Shown here in pieces: positions 41,779 to 50,886 of a DNA stretch of 64,000 nt. The position numbers were made by a program, and so were the translations under genes. The first letter of the stretch is position 1; every line of letters starts with the position of its first letter. The notes beneath the pieces are model-generated. The model ran no database searches. It was not told where the DNA came from and was given only the letters and a program-made list of their open reading frames with translations. Origin of the DNA: Janthinobacterium sp. 1_2014MBL_MicDiv (GTDB taxonomy: Bacteria; Pseudomonadota; Gammaproteobacteria; Burkholderiales; Burkholderiaceae_D); contig NZ_CP011319.1 of NCBI RefSeq assembly GCF_001865675.1, positions 1,240,001-1,304,000 of the forward strand. The letters are read 5' to 3'.

Positions 41779-43077
41779 ATGCAAAACCTCCCCATCACCC
41801 TGCCAGACTGGCTCGCCATGCTGGAAACCCGGCATTCGGAAACCCAGATCAACATGGGCCTGGACCGCGTGCAAGCCGTCAAGGCGCGCATGCAGCTGGC
41901 TTTTACCTGCCCCGTGATCATGGTGGCGGGCACGAATGGCAAGGGTTCCACCTGTGCCATGCTGGAATCCGTGCTGTTGCGTGCCGGCTACAAAGTGGGG
42001 CTGTACATCAAGCCGCATTTCCTCGATTTCAACGAGCGCGCGCGCGTGCTGGGCGAGATGGCCAGCGACGAACAGCTCGTCGCCAGCTTCAACTTTGTTG
42101 AAGCCGTGCGCGGCGACACGCCACTCACGTATTTTGAATTCACCACCCTGGCCATTTTGCAGCTGCTGTCGCAAGCAAAGCTGGACGTGGCCATCCTGGA
42201 GGTGGGCCTGGGCGGGCGCCTGGACGCCGTCAACGTGATCGACGCCGACGTGGCCATCGTCACCAGCGTCGATATCGACCATACGGATTACCTGGGCGAC
42301 ACGCGCGAAGCCATCGGCTTTGAAAAGGCCGGCATCTTCCGCCCGGGCAAGGCGGCCATCTGCAGCGACCCCGTGCCGCCGCAGTCGCTGATCGACCATG
42401 CCGAAGCCATCGGCGCCGACCTGTGGCTGATGGGCCGCGATTTCAATTATTCGGGTGACAAGCAGCAGTGGAACTATGGCGGGCGCGAACAGCGCCGCAA
42501 TTCGCTGGCCTACCCGAGCTTGCGCGGCGCCAACCAGATCCTCAACGCGACGGCCGTGCTGGCGGCGCTGGAAGTGCTGAAGCTGAAACTGCCGGTGGGT
42601 GCGCAGGAAGTGCGCACGGGCCTCGTGACGGTGGAATTGCCGGGCCGCTTCCAGGTCTTGCCTGGCCGCCCCAGCGTGATCCTCGACGTGGCGCACAACC
42701 CCCACGCGGCCTCGGCGCTGAACCAGAACCTGGGCAATATGGGTTTTCACCCGTACACCTACGCCGTCTTCGGTTCCATGCAGGACAAGGATATCGATGG
42801 CGTACTGGCCGCAATGGCCGAACATGTCGACCACTGGTGCCTGACAGGCCTGCCTTCGCCGCGTGCGGCCACGGCATCGGAACTGGCGGCCAAGGTGCAA
42901 ATCATGCTCGAAGATAAGCCCGACAGCAGCGAGCATACTGTGTCTATTTTCGATGATCCGGCACAAGCTTTTGCAAATGCAATGAGCCGGGCCGGTGAGA
43001 ATGATAGAATTGTGGTCTTTGGTTCTTTCCTCACCGTTGCCGGCGTGATGAAGGCCCGAAAATCCTCACTTCACTGA
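41779..43077 (+). CDS. folC: Folylpolyglutamate synthase / dihydrofolate synthase
   Basis: A 432-residue Mur-ligase-like enzyme: ATP loop VAGTNGKGSTCAML, YIKPHFLDFNERARV, and FGSMQDKDI in the C-terminal domain. It adds glutamate to folates. The Met at 41779 gives the family start; the longer frame adds no conserved residues. Shine-Dalgarno is weak. Confidence 0.95.
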   Translation: MQNLPITLPDWLAMLETRHSETQINMGLDRVQAVKARMQLAFTCPVIMVAGTNGKGSTCAMLESVLLRAGYKVGLYIKPHFLDFNERARVLGEMASDEQLVASFNFVEAVRGDTPLTYFEFTTLAILQLLSQAKLDVAILEVGLGGRLDAVNVIDADVAIVTSVDIDHTDYLGDTREAIGFEKAGIFRPGKAAICSDPVPPQSLIDHAEAIGADLWLMGRDFNYSGDKQQWNYGGREQRRNSLAYPSLRGANQILNATAVLAALEVLKLKLPVGAQEVRTGLVTVELPGRFQVLPGRPSVILDVAHNPHAASALNQNLGNMGFHPYTYAVFGSMQDKDIDGVLAAMAEHVDHWCLTGLPSPRAATASELAAKVQIMLEDKPDSSEHTVSIFDDPAQAFANAMSRAGENDRIVVFGSFLTVAGVMKARKSSLH

Positions 43078-43101
43078 AACGCACTCGACTGAAAATCACG
43101 C

Positions 43102-44076
43102 ATGGGCTTGTTCTCGAAACTGTTTAAAAACAAGCAAGAATCCTCTGGCGAAGACAGCGGCTTTTATGTCCCTGGCGAAGCACAGTCGCCGACCCGCAAG
43201 CGCGCCGCCAACACTGCCGGTGGCGGTGGTTCGCGCCGTGGCGGCAAGGAAGCGCCGGATCCGGTCTTGCCTGAAAAGAAACGCGCGCGCCGCCGCCTGG
43301 TCGGGGCCATCGCCCTGGCCCTGGGCGTGGCCGTCGGCTTGCCGATGCTGCTCGACTCCGAGCCGAAGGCGCCCGTCAACGATATCGCCATCGACATTCC
43401 GTCGAAAGAGAAGGTCGCCGCCGCGCCCGCGCCCGCCCCCGTGCAGGCCGTACCGGCCCCGGCGTCGGCAGCGAACAATGGCCTCGACCAGTCCGAGGAA
43501 ATCGTCGATGCGCCGCTGCCTCCGGCAGCCAAACCTGCTCCGGCGCCCGTGCTGGCCGCGGCCCAGCCCGTGCCGGCCAAGCCCGCCTATGTGGAGCCGA
43601 AAGCGGAACCGAAACCCGTCAAGCCCGAACCGAAACCCGAGCCGAAGCATGAAGCGAAGCCGGAACCAAAGCACGAACCCAAGCCGGAAACGAAGCCCGA
43701 GCCCAAGCATGAAGTGAAGCCGGAAGCCAAGCCCGAAGCGAAACCGGCCAAGCCGGCGCAGTCTGCCGACGATGCGGCGCGCGCCCTGGCGATTCTGGAA
43801 GGCAAGCCGCTGGACAAGCCGCAAGAGAAGGCGCACGACGCCGGCAGCGGCAAGTTCGTGGTGCAGGTGGCGGCCCTGGCGACGCAGGACAAGGTGGACG
43901 AATTGCAGGAAAAACTGCGCGAAGCGGGCATCAAGTCGTATACGCAGAAAGTCTCCAGCCCTGCAGGCGAGCGCATCCGCGTGCGAGTGGGGCCGTTCGG
44001 CAGCCGCGACGATGCGGAAAAGACGCGCGCCAAGCTGCAAAAGCTGGGCCTGGGCGGTAGCCTGGTGCCGGCGTGA
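43102..44076 (+). CDS. SPOR-domain membrane protein
   Basis: A 324-residue single-pass protein: cytoplasmic basic N terminus, membrane helix at about residues 72-92 (LVGAIALALGVAVGLPMLL), a long Pro/Ala then Lys-Pro-Glu repeat region (about 165-225, many KPEPKHE units), and a C-terminal SPOR domain (FVVQVAALATQDKVDELQEKL to the end) that binds denuded septal peptidoglycan. It is similar to DedD/FtsN-like division proteins. It lies between folC and cvpA as in other Burkholderiales. Confidence 0.92.
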   Translation: MGLFSKLFKNKQESSGEDSGFYVPGEAQSPTRKRAANTAGGGGSRRGGKEAPDPVLPEKKRARRRLVGAIALALGVAVGLPMLLDSEPKAPVNDIAIDIPSKEKVAAAPAPAPVQAVPAPASAANNGLDQSEEIVDAPLPPAAKPAPAPVLAAAQPVPAKPAYVEPKAEPKPVKPEPKPEPKHEAKPEPKHEPKPETKPEPKHEVKPEAKPEAKPAKPAQSADDAARALAILEGKPLDKPQEKAHDAGSGKFVVQVAALATQDKVDELQEKLREAGIKSYTQKVSSPAGERIRVRVGPFGSRDDAEKTRAKLQKLGLGGSLVPA

Positions 44077-44096
44077 TGATGCAAGGCTGAACGCGC

Positions 44097-44585
44097 GTGA
44101 CGATCTTCGATTACCTGGTGCTGTTCGTGCTGGTGACGTCCGTGCTGATCAGCATGATGCGTGGCCTGGTCAAGGAAATACTGTCGCTGGTCAGCTGGAT
44201 CGTGGCTTTCGTCATTGCCAATGCGTATGGCGCCACCCTGGCGAAATTCCTGCCGGAAGCCGTGCCGGGCGAAGCCATCCGCCTGTTGCTCGCTTTCGTG
44301 GTGCTGTTCATCGGCGTGCGCATTCTGATGGGATTGCTGTCCATGACGGTCGATGCGCTCGTCAAGGTGACGGGACTGAGCCTGGCCGACCGCACCCTGG
44401 GCAGCCTGTTTGGCCTGGCGCGGGGCCTTGTGATCGTGCTGACCGCCGTCATCTTGTGTGGCATGACGTCCATCCCGCAGCAGCCATTCTGGAAAAACGC
44501 GCTGCTCAGCCCGGTCGCGGAACAGGGCGCGCGCGCCATCAAGCCTTATCTGCCTGCCGCCTATGCGCAGCATGTGAAATTTTGA
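44097..44585 (+). CDS. cvpA: CvpA family membrane protein
   Basis: A 162-residue protein with four hydrophobic segments (FDYLVLFVLVTSVLIS, ILSLVSWIVAFVIANAYG, LLLAFVVLFIGVRILMG and a later one). In E. coli cvpA lies before purF and is linked to colicin V production and purine supply. The start is GTG at 44097, weakly supported by AAGG 11 bases upstream. Confidence 0.9.
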   Translation: MTIFDYLVLFVLVTSVLISMMRGLVKEILSLVSWIVAFVIANAYGATLAKFLPEAVPGEAIRLLLAFVVLFIGVRILMGLLSMTVDALVKVTGLSLADRTLGSLFGLARGLVIVLTAVILCGMTSIPQQPFWKNALLSPVAEQGARAIKPYLPAAYAQHVKF

Positions 44586-44624
44586 AATTTTTTTAAAATC
44601 AGTAGCACAGTTTAGGAGCACACC

Positions 44625-46148
44625 ATGTGTGGCATCGTCGGCGTCGTTTCCCATCAACCTGTCAATCAATTGCTCTATGACGCATTGTTGCTCTTGCAAC
44701 ATCGCGGCCAGGACGCGGCAGGGATTGCGACCAATCACAGCAGTATGTTTTCCATGCACAAGGCCAATGGCCTCGTACGTGACGTCTTCCGTACGCGCAA
44801 CATGCGTTCGCTGCAAGGCACAACGGGCATCGGCCACTGTCGCTACCCGACGGCCGGTTCGTCGAGCGAAGAGGAAGCACAGCCGTTTTATGTGAATGCG
44901 CCGTTCGGCATCACGCTGGCGCACAATGGCAACCTGACCAACTGGGAACAGTTGAAACAGGAAATGTTCAAGAACGACCGCCGCCACATCAATACCGATT
45001 CCGACTCGGAAGTGCTGCTCAACGTGCTCGCGCATGAAATCCAGGAAGCGACGACGGGCCTGAACCTGGACCCGGACGCCATCTTCAAGGCCGTGACCGT
45101 GCTGAACCGTCGCGTCAAGGGTGGCTACGCTGCCGTGGCGCAGATCGCCGGCGTGGGCTTGCTGGCCTTCCGCGACCCGCACGGCATCCGTCCGCTGTGC
45201 CTGGGCATCAATGAAACGGAGCAGGGCGCCGAATACCTGATCGCGTCCGAATCCGTGGCCCTGGAAGGCATGGGCTTCCGCTTCGTGCGCGACATCGGCC
45301 CCGGCGAAGCCGTCTTCATCGACGCCGACAAGCAATTGCACAGCCGCCAGTGCGCCGACAACGCCAGCCTGAACCCGTGCGTGTTCGAGTTCGTCTACCT
45401 GGCCCGTCCCGATTCCGTCATCGACGGCGCCTCCGTGTACGCCACGCGCCTGAAAATGGGCGAATACCTGGCCGAAAAGATCCGCACCGAATTACCCGGC
45501 GTGCATATCGACGTGGTCATGCCGATCCCCGATTCCTCGCGTCCGGCCGCCATCCAGCTGGCCATGGCGCTGAACATCGAGTACCGCGAAGGCTTCATCA
45601 AGAACCGCTATATCGGCCGCACCTTCATCATGCCGGGCCAGGCGGCGCGCAAGAAATCCGTGCGCCAGAAGCTCAACGCGATCCCGTCCGAGTTCAAGGA
45701 CAAGGTCGTGCTGCTGGTCGACGATTCCATCGTGCGCGGCACCACCAGCCGTGAAATCGTGCAGATGGCGCGCGAAGCGGGCGCGACGAAAGTCATCTTC
45801 GCCTCGGCCGCGCCTCCGGTGATTTACCCGAACGTGTACGGCATCGACATGCCGACGCGCGACGAGCTGATCGCCTATGGCCGCACGACGGAAGAAGTGT
45901 GCCGCGAAATCACGGCCGATTACCTGGTGTACCAGGATATCGGCGCGCTGAAGCAGGCGATTGCCGACGTCAACCCGGCCCTGACCAGTTTCGAGGCGTC
46001 GTGCTTCGATGGCGTGTACGTGACGGGCGACGTGTCGCAGGAATACCTGGACCGCCTGGAGTACGCGCGCCACCATCCGAAGGCGGCAGCGCCCGAGGAT
46101 ACGCCGCGTTCCCAGCTGAACCTGAACCTGGCGACGACGGAAGCATAA
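44625..46148 (+). CDS. purF: Amidophosphoribosyltransferase
   Basis: A 507-residue enzyme for the first step of purine synthesis. The N-terminal nucleophile is Cys2 (MCGIVGVVSH), the glutaminase domain carries HRGQDAAGI and GIGHCRYPT, and the phosphoribosyl-transferase domain has the PRPP loop LLVDDSIVRGTTS. AGGAGC precedes the ATG. It is co-transcribed with cvpA. Confidence 0.97.
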   Translation: MCGIVGVVSHQPVNQLLYDALLLLQHRGQDAAGIATNHSSMFSMHKANGLVRDVFRTRNMRSLQGTTGIGHCRYPTAGSSSEEEAQPFYVNAPFGITLAHNGNLTNWEQLKQEMFKNDRRHINTDSDSEVLLNVLAHEIQEATTGLNLDPDAIFKAVTVLNRRVKGGYAAVAQIAGVGLLAFRDPHGIRPLCLGINETEQGAEYLIASESVALEGMGFRFVRDIGPGEAVFIDADKQLHSRQCADNASLNPCVFEFVYLARPDSVIDGASVYATRLKMGEYLAEKIRTELPGVHIDVVMPIPDSSRPAAIQLAMALNIEYREGFIKNRYIGRTFIMPGQAARKKSVRQKLNAIPSEFKDKVVLLVDDSIVRGTTSREIVQMAREAGATKVIFASAAPPVIYPNVYGIDMPTRDELIAYGRTTEEVCREITADYLVYQDIGALKQAIADVNPALTSFEASCFDGVYVTGDVSQEYLDRLEYARHHPKAAAPEDTPRSQLNLNLATTEA

Positions 46149-46154
46149 TCGTCC

Positions 46155-46182
46155 AGCCCGGCCTGCGCCGGGCTTTTTTTTG
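46155..46182 (+). terminator. Terminator after purF
   Basis: AGCCCGGC-CTGC-GCCGGGCT stem with a run of eight to nine T residues, seven bases past the stop. Confidence 0.93.
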
Positions 46183-46217
46183 TCTGACTTTTTCACTGCC
46201 TTGCGCACCACCCGACC

Positions 46218-47459
46218 ATGAGCGACAACAAGACTTACGGCTTTACCACCACCATCCTGCATAACGACCGTCGCAAGGGCATCGAGCACGGTTCGCTGCA
46301 CAAGCCCGTGCACACGTCCGTCGCGTTCGGCTACGGCGATGCGCGCCAGCTCGCTTCCGTGTTCCAGGGCAAGGAGCCCGGCTTCCGCTACGGCCGCCAG
46401 GGCAATCCGACCGTTTCCGCGCTGGAAGACAAGGTCAACAAGATGGAGGACGGCGTGGCCACGCTGTGCTTCGCCACCGGCATGGGCGCCATCGGCGCCG
46501 TCGTGCAGGCGCTGCTGCGCGCGGGCGACCACGTCGTGTCGTCGGCCTTTCTATTCGGTAACACCAACAGCCTGTGGCAGACGGTGACGGGGCAGGGCAT
46601 GGCCGTGTCGTTCGTCGACGCCACCGATGTGGCCAACGTGGCGGCCGCCATCACGCCGGCCACGCGCATCGTGTTTGTCGAAACCATCGCCAATCCGCGC
46701 ACGCAGATCGCCGACCTGGCGAAGATCGGCGAGTTGTGCCGCGAAAAAGGCATCCTGTATATCGTCGACAACACCATGACGACGCCGTATTTGTTCCGCC
46801 CGAAAGCCGTGGGCGCCGGCCTGGCGGTCAATGCGCTGACCAAGTCCATCGGCGGCCACGGCAATGCACTGGGCGGCAGCTTGACGGACACGGGCGTGTT
46901 CGACTGGACGCAATATCCGAACATCCTTGACAATTATAAAAAGGCGGCGCCGGCCCAGTGGGGCATCGCGCAAATCCGCGCCAAGGCCTTGCGCGACTTC
47001 GGCGCCTCGCTGGGACCGGAAGCGGCGCACCATATCGCCGTCGGCGCGGAAACCATGGCCCTGCGCATGGACCGTACCTGCTCCAACGCCCTGGCGCTGG
47101 CGACCATGCTGCAGGCGGATCCACGCGTGGCTGCCGTGCATTATCCGGGCTTGGCCTCGCATCCGCAGCACGCGCTGGCAACGGACTTGTTCCGCAGCTA
47201 TGGCTCCCTGTTCAGCTTTGAGTTGAAAGACGGCATCGACTGCTTCGATTTCCTCAATCGCCTGAACCTGGCTATCCCGGCCAGCAACCTCGGTGACACG
47301 CGCACCCTCGTCATTCCCGTTGCCCACACGATCTTTTACGAGATGGGCGCCGAGCGCCGCGCCAGCATGGGCATCGCCGAATCGCTGATCCGCGTCTCCG
47401 TCGGCATCGAGGACGAGGCGGACCTGCTCGAGGATTTCCGTAATGCGCTGGAGGCATAA
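46218..47459 (+). CDS. Cystathionine gamma-synthase-family PLP enzyme
   Basis: A 413-residue Cys/Met-metabolism PLP protein. N-terminal RYGRQGNPTVSALEDKV, ATGMGAIGAVVQAL, PLP-site Lys in NALTKSIGGHGNALGG, and the C-terminal RVSVGIEDEADLLEDF. Its position after purF matches metZ (O-succinylhomoserine sulfhydrylase) in relatives, but the HKPVHTSVAFGYGDAR start places it in a less studied subgroup, so I do not assign a substrate. It has its own start after the purF terminator. Confidence 0.88.
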   Translation: MSDNKTYGFTTTILHNDRRKGIEHGSLHKPVHTSVAFGYGDARQLASVFQGKEPGFRYGRQGNPTVSALEDKVNKMEDGVATLCFATGMGAIGAVVQALLRAGDHVVSSAFLFGNTNSLWQTVTGQGMAVSFVDATDVANVAAAITPATRIVFVETIANPRTQIADLAKIGELCREKGILYIVDNTMTTPYLFRPKAVGAGLAVNALTKSIGGHGNALGGSLTDTGVFDWTQYPNILDNYKKAAPAQWGIAQIRAKALRDFGASLGPEAAHHIAVGAETMALRMDRTCSNALALATMLQADPRVAAVHYPGLASHPQHALATDLFRSYGSLFSFELKDGIDCFDFLNRLNLAIPASNLGDTRTLVIPVAHTIFYEMGAERRASMGIAESLIRVSVGIEDEADLLEDFRNALEA

Positions 47460-47474
47460 AACGCCCGGGCGATA

Positions 47475-47513
47475 AAAAAGGGCCGCAACAGCATGACTGT
47501 TGCGGCCCTTTTT
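47475..47513. terminator. Bidirectional terminator between PLP enzyme and lexA
   Basis: A long symmetric hairpin, AAAAAGGGCCGCAACAG paired with CTGTTGCGGCCCTTTTT around CATGA, serves both convergent genes. Confidence 0.95.
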
Positions 47514-47544
47514 GCGTTTTACGTGCGACAGCTGCCAGGAAAAA

Positions 47545-48180
47545 TCAATGCCAGCTGCGCATCAAGCCAACTGCCAGCCCTTCCAGGGCGAATTCGTCTT
47601 CCGGCGACACGGTAATGACCTTGAAATCGGGGTTTTCCGGCAGCAGTTCGATGACGGAGCCCGTCTTCTTGTAGCGCTTGACGGTGACTTCGTCGCCGAT
47701 GCGGGCGACGACGATCTGGCCATTCTTGGCGCTGTCGACCTTCTTGACTGCCAACAAGTCGCCATCCATGATGCCGGCGTCGCGCATGGACCAGCCGCGC
47801 ACCTTCAGCAGGAAGTCGGGCTTGGCCGAGAACAGGGCCGGGTCGACGTTGTAGCTCGCTTCCAGGTTTTCCTGCGCCAGGATGGGCGAACCGGCCGCCA
47901 CGCGGCCGATCAGCGGTAGCGACATCAGCAGCGCTGCCGGCACCTTCGATGGCAGCGTTTCGGCCGCCGCGCCGATCAGGCGGATGCCGCGCGACGTGCC
48001 TGGCGAAATCTCGATCGCGCCCTTGCGGGCCAGGGCCTGCAAATGCTCTTCGGCCGCATTGGCCGATTTAAAACCCAATTCATTGGCAATCTCGGCGCGG
48101 GTGGGAGGAAAGCCCGTATTTTCAATCGCGTCCTTGATCAGGTTCAGGATTTGTTCTTGTCGTGCTGTCAGCTTGATCAT
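47545..48180 (-). CDS. lexA: SOS repressor LexA
   Basis: A 211-residue LexA: N-terminal winged helix (TRAEIANELGFKSANAAEEHLQAL), cleavage site Ala96-Gly97, catalytic Ser131 (VRGWSMRDAG) and Lys168 (DEVTVKRY). It represses SOS genes until RecA-driven self-cleavage. The ATG at 48180 gives the family N terminus (MIKLTARQEQIL); an ATG at 48195 is also in frame. Neither has a clear Shine-Dalgarno. Trp130 before the catalytic Ser is less usual than Met or Glu. Two LexA boxes lie in its promoter. Confidence 0.96.
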   Translation of the reverse strand: MIKLTARQEQILNLIKDAIENTGFPPTRAEIANELGFKSANAAEEHLQALARKGAIEISPGTSRGIRLIGAAAETLPSKVPAALLMSLPLIGRVAAGSPILAQENLEASYNVDPALFSAKPDFLLKVRGWSMRDAGIMDGDLLAVKKVDSAKNGQIVVARIGDEVTVKRYKKTGSVIELLPENPDFKVITVSPEDEFALEGLAVGLMRSWH

Positions 48181-48204
48181 GAGCGGTGGGTGCATACTAA
48201 AATG

Positions 48205-48237
48205 CTGTCTATATGAACAGTCTGTATTTTTGTACAG
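48205..48237 (-). promoter_or_regulatory. Tandem LexA boxes in the lexA promoter
   Basis: Two perfect CTGT-N8-ACAG sites: CTGTCTATATGAACAG (48205-48220) and CTGTATTTTTGTACAG (48222-48237), separated by one base. A possible promoter on the minus strand (TGTACA at 48236-48231, 17-base spacer, TATAGA at 48213-48208) is covered by both. This gives strong autoregulation. Confidence 0.93.
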
Positions 48238-48430
48238 TATCGCCGACTATGCAAGCCCAATTTCACCATTTCGCAAAATAATTCACCGATCGGCTTGTTC
48301 CTGGCGCGATCACTTCAATTTATTGCCAATTTGCAATTTTCTCTGCTAGTATGCGCATGATATTTTTTTGGCAATGTGGCATCCGGGCCATGTGTGCCTC
48401 TCTTCATCCGTAAAACTATAAAAGGATTCC

Positions 48431-50752
48431 ATGATCGACCGATGTGGTAAGCGTTTCACCTTGCTGGCTGGCTTGCTGGGCATCTTGTTTGCCGGGAATG
48501 CGTGCGCCTTTACCCTGGGCACGCATGTCTGGGTGGGGCAGCAGGTCATCAACGATCTGGCGGACGATGGCAAGATCACTATTGTATTGCAGGGAAAGCC
48601 CGTCACCCTCGAAGTGCCCGCGCATGTGCGCAGCGCCATCCTGGCGAACCAGACGGAGTTCTTGCTGGGGAATATAGGTCCCGACTCGGCGCCGGATATT
48701 CTCGTCGGGCAAACCATCGTCCATCCCGGCATCGAAGACGGCTGGAAGACCAACGACTGGCTGCGTTTCCTGCTCAACAGCGCCAGGGGTAACGCCGCGG
48801 GCACGGCATACGCCTATGGCTACCTGGGGCATGCCTCGGCCGACATGTTCGCCCATACGTATGTCAATCAGTATGCGGGAGACATCTTTGACCTGGCCGA
48901 TGAAACGCTGGTGGAGCAGCGGCATATTGCGCTCGAGGGCTTTATCGGGAGGCTGACGCCGCCGTTGCGCGACCACACGGGCAGGCAGCTTGGCGCCGTG
49001 CGCGCCTTGATCAAGCCCAGCGATGCATTCGGCACGTTTGTGCGCGACACGCTGGTGCTCAACGATACGGTGCAGGAGCAATACAGCCGCGGCAAGTATG
49101 GACGGCATTTGGCGGCCTACCATGCCTACCGCAAATCCATCGACGCGATGGTGGCCAATCCTGCGTGGAACCAGCTCGACGTCGCGGTCGTGCGGCTGTT
49201 TGCGTCGAACTGGGGCGTGGCGCTGTCGTCGAACGACGCGCAAAAGATCATCGACAAGGCCAATGTCATCATCCCCAAGGTGCAGGCGGGCGAGGACCGC
49301 ATCCAGTCCCTGGCAAACGATCTGGTTAATGCCACGCAGCATCTTGACGATGCCTTGTTCAGCGGCGTGAAGACGGCCACGCAGACGGTATTCAGTGTCG
49401 AGCAGGAGATACTCCAGCTGCACCTGCAGATTTCCAGCAAGGAAAGCGAGTTGCGCCGCAAGGCAAGTTGCCCGAAAAAATGGCAGGATCCGTTCGGCTA
49501 TCATGCATGTCAAAAGGCAAACGATGTAATCGACTCCATCAATGGCTCGGTCAATGCGGCCCTGGGCTCGCTCAATGGCAAGCTGGCGGCCAAGCGGCAG
49601 CAGCTGTTGCAGGCCAGCATCGCCGTGCGCGATGCTGCGGTGGCATCGCAAAAGCTGGTGCAGATCGTCAGCAATGCCGCCATTGATTTCAGCCAGCGCA
49701 TGGGGCAGAACACGTCGCCGATCAAGGGGCCGCTGATGGGCTGGCGCAATGATGTCGATGTTGCCATGCGCGAATATGTGAAGGCGACGAGCCAGTCATT
49801 GCTCAATTCCACGGACCGGGCGGCCAGCGCGACCGAGCCGTTGTCGCGCTGGTTCGATTGCTATCACATGAGTATTCTCGGTGTGGCGCAGGAGCTGTCC
49901 GGGTGCGAGCTGCGCGACGGCGCCAGGAATGTGGTCTGGGCGGTGGACCGGGCGCTCAAGCTGGCCGAGGACCTGGCGTTTGCCGGGGACCTGCTCGGCT
50001 TGCCGACGCCTTCCGAGATCCGCGCCTGGCGCGACGAGCAGATTGCCAGCGCCAAGGACCGCCTGATGGCGGAAATCTTCGACCGCCTGCTGCCGCGCGA
50101 ATTGCAGGATATCCTGGCGCTGTTCAGCAAGGACATGGACGATGCCGCCCTGAACGACTATTTCAGCCGCCCCGAGCGCCATAATGACAAGAATCTGCTG
50201 ATGATTCCCGACCTTGCCGCGCGCGTGCGCGCCGAGATGCGCGTGACGGATGGCGCCTTCGATCCGCAGCGATATGCGGTGGCCTATAACGCCGTCGTGC
50301 TGGCCAAGCTGTCGCTGCTCGATACGGCGGGTTTGGTGGCGTTGGGGCAACTCGCTGGGGCGGCGCCGGAAGCGGGGCGCTCCGTGTTTGCGCAGACCGA
50401 TAACGTCATCGCCGACGCCATCGCCAGCATCGACGGCAATCACCAGTGGATGGCCGTGCCGCCGCCGCGTCCGAACGCCGTGGGCGCGCCGTATGCGCAG
50501 CCGGCGTCCTACGCCGCCCCGGCCGGTTTCGTGCCATGGCGTCCCGCCGTGCGCAGCGCGCTGTTCCGCGGCTTGTTCAAGGGGCCGCTGTCGTCCGGTA
50601 TCGACGTGGCTGGCGAGCTGGGCTTCCCGACATTGTTGCCGAGTGACTATCCTTACCGCCCTTGCAGCGGATATCCGTTCCCGGACAGCGCTGCGGACCA
50701 GGCTTGCCAGGGCATCAAGATCGTGCCCGTGCTGCAGTTGTTGCTGGACTAG
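48431..50752 (+). CDS. Zinc-dependent phospholipase C-like exported protein
   Basis: A 773-residue protein with a signal peptide (cleavage after NACA, residue 26). The N-terminal part matches the zinc-dependent phospholipase C fold: GTHVWVGQQVI, LLGNIGPDSAPDI, and the metal motif YGYLGHASADMFAHTYVNQY (about 127-146). The remaining 600 residues are helical with coiled-coil stretches (about 290-430) and two Cys pairs, and have no domain I recognise. AAAGGATT precedes the ATG. It may be a secreted lipase or an envelope enzyme; the large C-terminal part is unusual. Confidence 0.8.
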   Translation: MIDRCGKRFTLLAGLLGILFAGNACAFTLGTHVWVGQQVINDLADDGKITIVLQGKPVTLEVPAHVRSAILANQTEFLLGNIGPDSAPDILVGQTIVHPGIEDGWKTNDWLRFLLNSARGNAAGTAYAYGYLGHASADMFAHTYVNQYAGDIFDLADETLVEQRHIALEGFIGRLTPPLRDHTGRQLGAVRALIKPSDAFGTFVRDTLVLNDTVQEQYSRGKYGRHLAAYHAYRKSIDAMVANPAWNQLDVAVVRLFASNWGVALSSNDAQKIIDKANVIIPKVQAGEDRIQSLANDLVNATQHLDDALFSGVKTATQTVFSVEQEILQLHLQISSKESELRRKASCPKKWQDPFGYHACQKANDVIDSINGSVNAALGSLNGKLAAKRQQLLQASIAVRDAAVASQKLVQIVSNAAIDFSQRMGQNTSPIKGPLMGWRNDVDVAMREYVKATSQSLLNSTDRAASATEPLSRWFDCYHMSILGVAQELSGCELRDGARNVVWAVDRALKLAEDLAFAGDLLGLPTPSEIRAWRDEQIASAKDRLMAEIFDRLLPRELQDILALFSKDMDDAALNDYFSRPERHNDKNLLMIPDLAARVRAEMRVTDGAFDPQRYAVAYNAVVLAKLSLLDTAGLVALGQLAGAAPEAGRSVFAQTDNVIADAIASIDGNHQWMAVPPPRPNAVGAPYAQPASYAAPAGFVPWRPAVRSALFRGLFKGPLSSGIDVAGELGFPTLLPSDYPYRPCSGYPFPDSAADQACQGIKIVPVLQLLLD

Positions 50753-50759
50753 CGGCCAG

Positions 50760-50787
50760 GCCCCCGCGCCAGCATGCGCGGGGGCTT
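50760..50787 (+). terminator. GC-rich hairpin after the phospholipase-like gene
   Basis: GCCCCCGCGC pairs with GCGCGGGGGC around CAGCAT, ending in TT. The final TT is also the start of the -35 of the ribosomal promoter. Confidence 0.7.
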
Positions 50788-50814
50788 GATCGTTGGCGTA
50801 AAACCGGCTATACT
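50786..50814 (+). promoter_or_regulatory. Promoter of the rpsF operon
   Basis: TTGATC (50786-50791), 17-base spacer, TATACT (50809-50814), about 70 bases before rpsF. A good sigma-70 promoter for the ribosomal genes. Confidence 0.8.
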
Positions 50815-50886
50815 CTCCGGCTGACCTTCCCACACCTGTCTTGACGCCGGGGTGGGCGATTATCAATCCGACCTGAAGGAGTTTGC

